From a virus, in the IMG/VR virus record IMGVR_UViG_3300018426_000070, positions 1 through 36,543 of that record: a stretch of DNA of 36,543 nucleotides; one strand, given 5' to 3'. Every line of letters starts with the position of its first letter. Within the stretch, counting starts at the first letter, position 1. This document shows positions 17,501 to 26,500 of this stretch, piece after piece. A program made the translations under genes and the position numbers. A model generated the notes under the pieces. The model worked only from the letters and a program-made list of their open reading frames with translations. It did not search any database and was not told the origin of the DNA.

Positions 17501-20500
17501 AATTGATAATTCATATAGAACACCTACAACAGTAATTATTGGACATGACGGAAGTAAAACAGTAGGATATAATGATTTTAGAGACAATTTATTATTAGAA
17601 TTAGAAAGAAGAATCTATAATAACTGTAAAGTAAATTATGATACAACAAAGTTAGACATAAATGACTTTGTACCGTCAAAAGACAGAGATACAAAGTTTA
17701 CAAAAAAACAAATAGACAATATTTTGTTAAAAGACTTTGTAAAATGGTCAGAAAGTCTAGGCGGAGTAGATTATACTACAAATAATAGTTTCTTAGAGAC
17801 AGACAGCTTTACTTACAACTACTCAGACATGACAGGCCCTGGCAAAATAAGAATTGACGGGTTCTGGAGAAATGTATATAAAGAAGCATACGACACTGAC
17901 ACACCTCATACTACACCTTGGGAAATGCTAGGGTTTAGTATTAAACCTAAATGGTGGGAGAAAAAGTATGGTCCTGCTCCGTATACTTCTGATAACTTAA
18001 TACTATGGGAAGATTTAGAAGCAGGAAAAATTGCAGAACCAGGTAAACCTGTAATATACAATGAAAAATATGTTAGACAAGATCTTTCAAAACATATTCC
18101 TGTTGATGTAGATGGTAATCTAATAAGTCCACTAGCCAGCGGATATGCAAAAGACTATGTACAGTCTTATGCAAGAAAAGGATTTAAGTTTGGTGATCAA
18201 AGCCCTGCAGAAACTGCTTGGAGAAGAAGTGGAGAATATCCTTTTAGTATTGTAAAAGCATGGTTATTATCACAACCTTCTAAAGTAATGGGACTAGGTT
18301 GGGATATTTCAGCTGTAAAAAGAAACCTTGCAGGACAATGGGTTTACAGAAATACAAATAAACCAGTTGCAATAGAAAACTTAGAATTTAGTAATTTGTA
18401 TGGCGATGTAACAAGAGTTTATACAAGCGGTTTTGTAGATTATGTTGTAAATTATGTTTTGAAAAATAGTGAAATTACAAATAATCAATATGAAGCAGAA
18501 TTAAAAGGATTGAAGTTACAGCTAGGAATTAAACTAGGCGCATTTACAGATAAGAATAAATTGAGATTTATTTTAGACAGCAGAACTCCGTTTAATAAAG
18601 GTAACGTATTTTTACCTTTTGAAAATTATACAGTTGCATTAAACAGAAGTTCGCCTACTAGTATTGTATCTTATAGCGGCGTAATAATAGAAAAACAATC
18701 ATATGGATATGTTATTAGAGGATATAACAAATTAGATCCTTTATTTTACTATACACCTGCAAAACAAAGAGTAGATGACCCTAACATAAATGTTGGAGGA
18801 GTAAGTGAAAGTTTTGTAGAATGGGATACTGATAAAAAATATACTATTGACAGTTATGTTAGATATGAAAATACTTTTTATAAAGTAGTTGAAGAACATA
18901 CAAGCACAACTGTTTTTGATCCAAGCAAATATACCAAAATTCCTACAATACCAACAAGAGGCGGAGTAACTGCTCAATTTAGAACTGCCTTTGATACAGA
19001 TGTAGAAACTCTTCCTTATGGTCATGTTTTTAATACTACACAAGAAGTTGTTGATTTTCTTTTAGGTTACGGAAACTATTTAGAAACACAAGGATTCACT
19101 TTTGATTATTACAACCAAGAATCTCAAACTGTAGAAGATTGGAAATTAAGCACTAAAGAATTTATGTATTGGACCACTCAGGGATGGGCACCGGGTACTG
19201 TTTTAACACTAAGTCCTAGTGCTAATCAAATTACCTTTAAAAAAGAATACAATGTAGTTGATGATCTTCAAAACAAATTTTATGAAAATAAAATGCAAAA
19301 TGCAGGTGGTGAACAACTTAAAGGAGAATTTACAAGATTAGCAAGATCTGGTAATGACTTCAATATAACATTAGTAAACACCGCAGACGGAGTGTACTTT
19401 GTTGAACTACCTTTAGTTCAAATAGAACATGTGGCACTTTTAGATAATACAAGTGTGTTCGGTGATGTAATTTATGATCCTGTGACAGGATATAGGCAAG
19501 AAAGAATTAGAGTTTTAGGTTATGTAAGCGATGGCTGGGATGGAAGTTTAAATATTCCAGGATTCGTATACGATAAAGCTGAAGTATCAGATTGGGAACA
19601 ATACAAAGATTATGCTATTGGCGACACAGTGCTTTATAAAGAATTTTATTATACTGCAAAAAATACAGTGCCTGGTACTGAAAAATTTGTTGCTAATAAA
19701 TGGAATAAATTAGATTCTAAACCTACTCCTAAATTACTTACAAACTTTGATTATAGAGTTAATCAGTTTACAGATTTTTATGAATTAGAAAGTGATAATT
19801 TCGATGTAGAGCAACAAAAACTTGCTCAACATTTAACTGGCTACCAAAAAAGACAGTATTTAGAAAACATAATAAATGATGATGTAAGCCAGTTTAAATT
19901 CTACCAAGGATTTATACAAGACAAAGGTACACGTAATAGTATTGATAAACTATTTGATAGTTTGGCTAGTGCAAACAAAGAAAGTGTAGATTTTAACGAA
20001 GAATGGGCAATCAAAACAGGTAGTTATGGTGCTACAGATAATTATGATGAAATTGAATGGCAACTAGACGAAAATCAATTTAAAGTTGAGCCGCAAACAA
20101 TTGAACTAGTAGATAATGTTCCAGTAGGAAAAACTGATCTTGTTTACAGAATACCAAACTATGATGTATTTTTAAAACCAACAGGATATGACACAAACAA
20201 ATTACCTACAAAATACAACGATGATTTTTTTGTAAAAACAGTAGGATATGTAACAGGACAAGATGTCAACCGTGCAGTTACCACTAAAGACGGTATATTA
20301 GATTTTAACATTACTGATATAGACAAACATGCTTATATCTGGGTAGCCACTAACAACCAAACATGGGATGTTTTACAACATACAGAAAGCTCACTGAGAA
20401 TAGTTGGCTTTAACAATAATAATAGTGTCATAACAATTACTTTAAATGAAACAGTCAGAGATATAAGCGTAGGTGATATATTTGGTATTACAAATATGAA

Positions 20501-23500
20501 TACCACTACCTATACAAATATGGATGGTTTTTATAAAGCAACAAAAGTTTATAATAATATAATTGAGTTTACAACTACCAAAGATGATTATAGTAATTAT
20601 GATGATGCAAATCCTCAAGGAACAATATCATTTTTTACAAGTCAGCGAGAAGCAGATTTACAAAGTGCAAATGACAATGTAACATCAAGTTTAAAGCAAA
20701 ATGAAATAATTTGGGTAGACAATGATGACAATAATAAGTGGACTGTACTAAAAAATAATAAAGTTTATAACGAGCACCAAAAAATATTAAGTTCTATAGA
20801 ACTTGATAGTTCCTTCCACGGCTTTGGGCACAGTATAAGCGTCAATCAATCTAATACAGTTATGGCAGTTGGTATTCCATACAAAGGTAATGGACAAGTC
20901 CATATTTACAAACGTGCAAGCGACAGCACAAATTTTGTACTAGATCAAATTTTAGATGCACCTATTAGCGTAATAGGAAATACTAGTGTTGCACCACAAT
21001 TTGGAGAAAGTGTTGCAGTAAGTCCAGATGGATTGTATGTTGTAGTAGGTTCACCAAAAGCATCAAGTGTTTATTCTTTTTATCAAGGAGAGTTTAATCC
21101 TTCAAGAGCTTATAATAAAAGACAAATTGTAAAATACGGACCAAACTTATTTGAAGCAATTCAGGCAATTGATCCTAGCACCAGTGCTATTGAATTTTCT
21201 AGTTTTGATAGTTTTGTAAACATTGTGTCTCAATCTGATAGTAGTTTAGTTAATTTACTACAAGCGGGTGATTACAAATTAAACAATCAGCAAACAAGCC
21301 ATGTACTTGTAAGAGCACCATATACAGCTTATAATGCTTCAGCTGTTGGAGATACATTAGTTCTTAATTGGAATAACTTTAGCTATGTTCATCCTGAAGG
21401 ATACAATGTTGATGTACAACCTTTTAATGGAGAATTTCCAGCTATCACAGACGGTGTAATAAGTGATCAGCACACCATACAAAAGAAAGTTGATAACGTC
21501 TTAGTAGTACAAAACTACGTTAACTTACCGTCAGTTGGTGAAACTATATCAAGTGCAGTTGCAAGTGGTGAAATAGTTCATGTTGCAAATAATATTGAAA
21601 CATTAACAATTTATGTTTCAAATGTAAATGGTACTTTTGAACAATCTGGTACTTTGTTTGTAGGCAATTTACGCATAGGAGACTTTAGTGAAGACTTCCA
21701 AGATAATACAAATGTCCTTGGTGGTTATTGGTGGATAGATACACCAACATATACTACAAGTAACGATAGTTCAAACGTGTTTACAGATCCGGGTCATGGA
21801 TTAGTGTATGTTGATATATTGACTGCCGCAAGTGGAAGAACAACACCTAACTTTTATTACAACATTACACCTACAGAAGTTACAGCTCAAAACAATCAAA
21901 CACAACTACTTTTGCCAGTTACTTTAAATGAACAAGCATCATTTATGGAAACACTTACATACGAAGGAGATCCAAACAACAACTTTGCAGTTTATCCATC
22001 TCCTCTATGGACTGTAAGAGGACCAGCTACATTTACATCTACACTAAGCAATGGTGATAAATTTTATATGGATGTAGATGTAATTAATACTGATTTCACT
22101 GATACAGCAATTGACAGAACATTAATTAACAAAGAGCATACAGTAAGTGATTTATGGGATGGTTATATTGATTTTGAATTCACACAGTTCCAAAATGTTG
22201 GCGGACAACAGTTACCATTTGAATTAGTAATAGGCGATACAGTTAGAGACAGTGTTACAGGTGCTGAAGCAGAAGTTGCGTTTTACAAACGACAATTTAA
22301 CGATGTAAGAATCTATGTTAAAAATGTCACAGGTACATGGAGTGTTGGTGATAATTTTGGAACAACTGCAAACATACTTCGAATTAGGGCAAACGCAAGA
22401 CCTATAGGTGAAATTAAGCAAGTAAGCATTGCTGGTTCGTTGGTTGGTAAAATTATTGTTATAGAAGAGGACAGTAATTTTGCAAACGTTGCTCAATCTC
22501 AACTTACTAATTTTGAATACTTCTTCTATGATGTAGACACATTACAGGGTATTCCAAGGGATCCAAATATTCCTTCCTCAAATAATAACGACTGGAATCT
22601 TGTAAACAACCTAATTGTTAAAGACGGTCCTGGTACAACAGTGAGTGGCTTAACAGAAGAAGGTATGTTTACTGTATATGATATAAGTAACACCGGACAG
22701 TACCAAGTTTATAATAGTTATACTGTGCCAGAAAGACAAAACTACAAGAGACTGGGCGATGAAATTAGTTTTTCAAAAGATGGTGGAATTTATAGAATTT
22801 CAGTAGCAAGCAATGGTAACAATACTTCCAATAATGCAGGTAGTATACATTTTATTAAACATGGCACTGATACAGATGCAAATACTTTTGATTTTAATTT
22901 AGATATTAATCCTTTATTTAGAGGAGAGTTTGATTCACAAACATTCTATAAACAAAATGAAATTGTAGAATATTTAGGAAAACCATATCAAGCTCTTAGA
23001 AACATTGCAAGCGGAAGTGCATTTATACAAGCTGATTGGACAGCATTAGATATTGGAATTAGTCATGTTGGATATATTCCAAATACTCCTTTAAATGCAT
23101 TTGTAGGTGAAGAAACATTCGATCCAGAATTTGGAATTAGAGATTTTGCTAAGAGTTTTGATCAGACGCCGGATGGTTCTGTAATGATTGTAAGTTCTCG
23201 CATACAAGGAAACGATAGTACAGGAGAACGTGTAGTAAATGTTTATAGACAATTACCAGGAGGACAATATATACTTTCTCAAAGTATAGAAGCACCATAT
23301 GTAGATTTATCTACAGGCAATTTAAGCGGCTTTGGTGATGCTGTAAGTATTTCTACAGACGGTGAAATGATTGCTATATCAGAAACTTTTAATGATAATA
23401 TTAAAAGAGATCAAGGTGTAGTATATGTTTACACATTACAAAATCAACAGTTTGTTTTAAACCAAACGTTAAAATCACCTAACAATGAACAAACAGAACA

Positions 23501-26500
23501 TTTTGGTGCATATATTAACTTTGACGGTAATCAGCTTGCAGTAACATCATTAAATGGTGATATTGAAATACCTAATACTTTTGACAATGATACTACAACT
23601 TTTGATGATGGGTTTACAAAATTTAAGAAAGCATCTAATATTGACGCTGGCGTAATTTTTATGTACGAAAGAATAAACAAAAGTTTAATTTATTCTGAAC
23701 AGTTTATATTTGATGATCCTAACGCAATACAATTTGGTAAAAATCTGCTTGTAAAACAAAATCATGTTTATACTGCTATTCCAGAAATGACAGATTTAGC
23801 AACTTATCAAGGTATTATTGTAGACTTTAGAAAACCAATAGGAAGCAAAGCATGGAACACACATAGATCACCAATTGATCAAATTGATATTCCAAATATT
23901 AAAAACTTATTCCTTTACAATACTGAAACTAATACTCTAGTACAATCACTAGACTTTATTGATCCTGTACAAGGAAAAATTGCAGGTCCTGCAGAACAAG
24001 AAATAAGTTACAAAACATATTATGATCCTGCAACTTATAGCATAGGAGATGATACGGTTGTAGTTGATGAACAAAATAGTTGGGGTGCAGATCATGTAGG
24101 ACAACTATGGTGGGATATAGGTGCAGTTAAATATTATAACTATTATCAAAATGATATACAATATCAAACAAATTATTGGGGCAAACCATTCCCTAATGGT
24201 ATAGTAAATGTTTATGAATGGGTAATGACTGATTTATTACCTGCAGAATGGAATGAGATTGCTGATACTAATGATGGTTTAGACAGGGGCATAAGTGGAA
24301 TTAGTAGATATGGTGACGAAGTTTACAGCACAAGACTAGTATGGGATAGTGTCGCAGGTAGAAGTAAACCTAAATATTTTTATTGGGTAGCAAACAAAAA
24401 GGTATTACCTAGTGTAGAAAATAGAAAATTAACTGCATTTGCCGTCCGCCAATTAATTAATGATCCAGCAGGACAAGGTTATGCTTTTGCGGCACTACAG
24501 AGTAAAGATAGAATGGCTCTGTTTAATGTAAAACCTCTACTGTCAGGAAACAATGTTGCATTGAATTTAAGTTATTACACTTTAGATAATCAAGAACAGA
24601 ATAGACATTTAGAGTACCAAATCTTAACAGACGGAATTGGCTCTAGTAGACCAAATAGAGATATTGAATTAAAATGGTTTGATAGTCTAATAGGTTATGA
24701 TAGAAAAGATAGACAAGTCCCAGATCCAAGATTAAGTGCAAAAGCAAAATATGGTATTAATAACAAACCAAGACAAAGTATGTTTGTTAATAGAACTGAA
24801 GCTCTTAAAGAAGTAATTGAAAGAGCTAACGGTGTTTTAATTAAAAATATTATTGTAGACGAGTTTGACATTAGTAGACTTAGAGAAAGTGATCCACAAC
24901 CTAATATTACATCAAGAAGATATGACCTAGCAATTGACACATTCCAAGATTTACCTTTTGTAGGTGTAGCAAAGCGTATCACAGCTGAGTTAACACCTAC
25001 AATTATAGACGGTAGAATTGTGTCTGTAGCTATTACTAATCCTGGTAGAGGTTATATTGATCCTAGTTACACAGAAACATCAACATCAAGATTAGGACCA
25101 ACCGTTACTGTAAATGGTATAGGTACAGATGCTATAATAGAAACAACAATTGACGAGGTCGGTAAAATTACTAGTGTTAATATTGTAGATCCAGGCGAAG
25201 GTTACGATTCTGCTACTACACTTACAGTAAGAAACTTTACTGTTCTAGTTGTAAATGACGATACAGTTTCTAATAAATGGAGTTTATACAATTACAATGG
25301 ATCTAAATGGAATAGAACAGTAGCGCAGAGGTTTGATACAAATCTATTTTGGGAATACAAAGATTGGTACGAAGATGGGTTCAACGCATTTACTGAAATT
25401 AAAGATCTTATAGACTACAGCTATCAGTTAGATGGCTTACAAAACAATGTAGGTGATATTGTAAAAATTAGTAGTGTTGGCACAGGCGGTTGGTTGTTGT
25501 TAGAAAAGATAGACGATCAACAAAATGTAGATTACACAGTAAATTATGCAGTAGTTGGTAAACAAAATGCAACAATACAATTTAAGTCAGGATTGTATGA
25601 TGTTGAAAATAATTTAACTGGATTTGATAGTAACACTTTTGATACTAATTTTTATGACAATCAGCCTGTTACTGAAACACGTATTATACTTGAAGTTTTG
25701 AGAGACAATTTGTTTGTTGACAATCTGAATGACGAATACAACAAGTTATTTGTAGCAAGCCTAAGATATGCATTTAAAGAACAACCTAATATAGATTGGG
25801 CATTCAAAACTAGCTTTATTCAAGCAGTACACAATGTTGGCGATTTAAGCCAAAGAATTACATTTAAAAATGATAGCATTGAAAGTTACCAAGATTATAT
25901 CAACGAAGTAAAACCATACAAAACTAAAGTTAGACAGTATGTAAGTTCTTATGAAAAGGTAGAACCTACAAATACTACAATTTCTGATTTTGATTTACCT
26001 CCGAGATATGATTACATTAAACAAAAAATTATTCCTACAAATACAAAAATTAATAACAATGTAATAACTAATCTACCTGATAGTATTGATCAGTATCCTG
26101 ACAAATGGTGGAAAGATAATGTAGGCTATGAAATTAAAGAAATAACAATAGGTAAAACTGGAAATTTATATGTATTACCTCCTAAAGTTACTATTGAAGG
26201 AGGCGGCGGATCAGGTGCCACTGCAAAAGCATACCTAAGTAATAGCAAGTTGAGCAAAATTGAAATATTAACTCCTGGTAGCGGTTATACAAGTATACCT
26301 GACGTAGTATTAAACGGTTCAGTATCTGATGGCGGCGAGTTTGGTTCAGCAAGTGCAGTTCTTGGCAATGGTAAAGTAAGAGCAATGCATGTAATTACTA
26401 AATTTGACAGAGTTAGCGGAACTCCTTACATACTAGAAGTTAAAAAATCAGAAACATTTACAGGAACAGCAGTTACTAGTGTGTTTAATTTAAAATGGCC

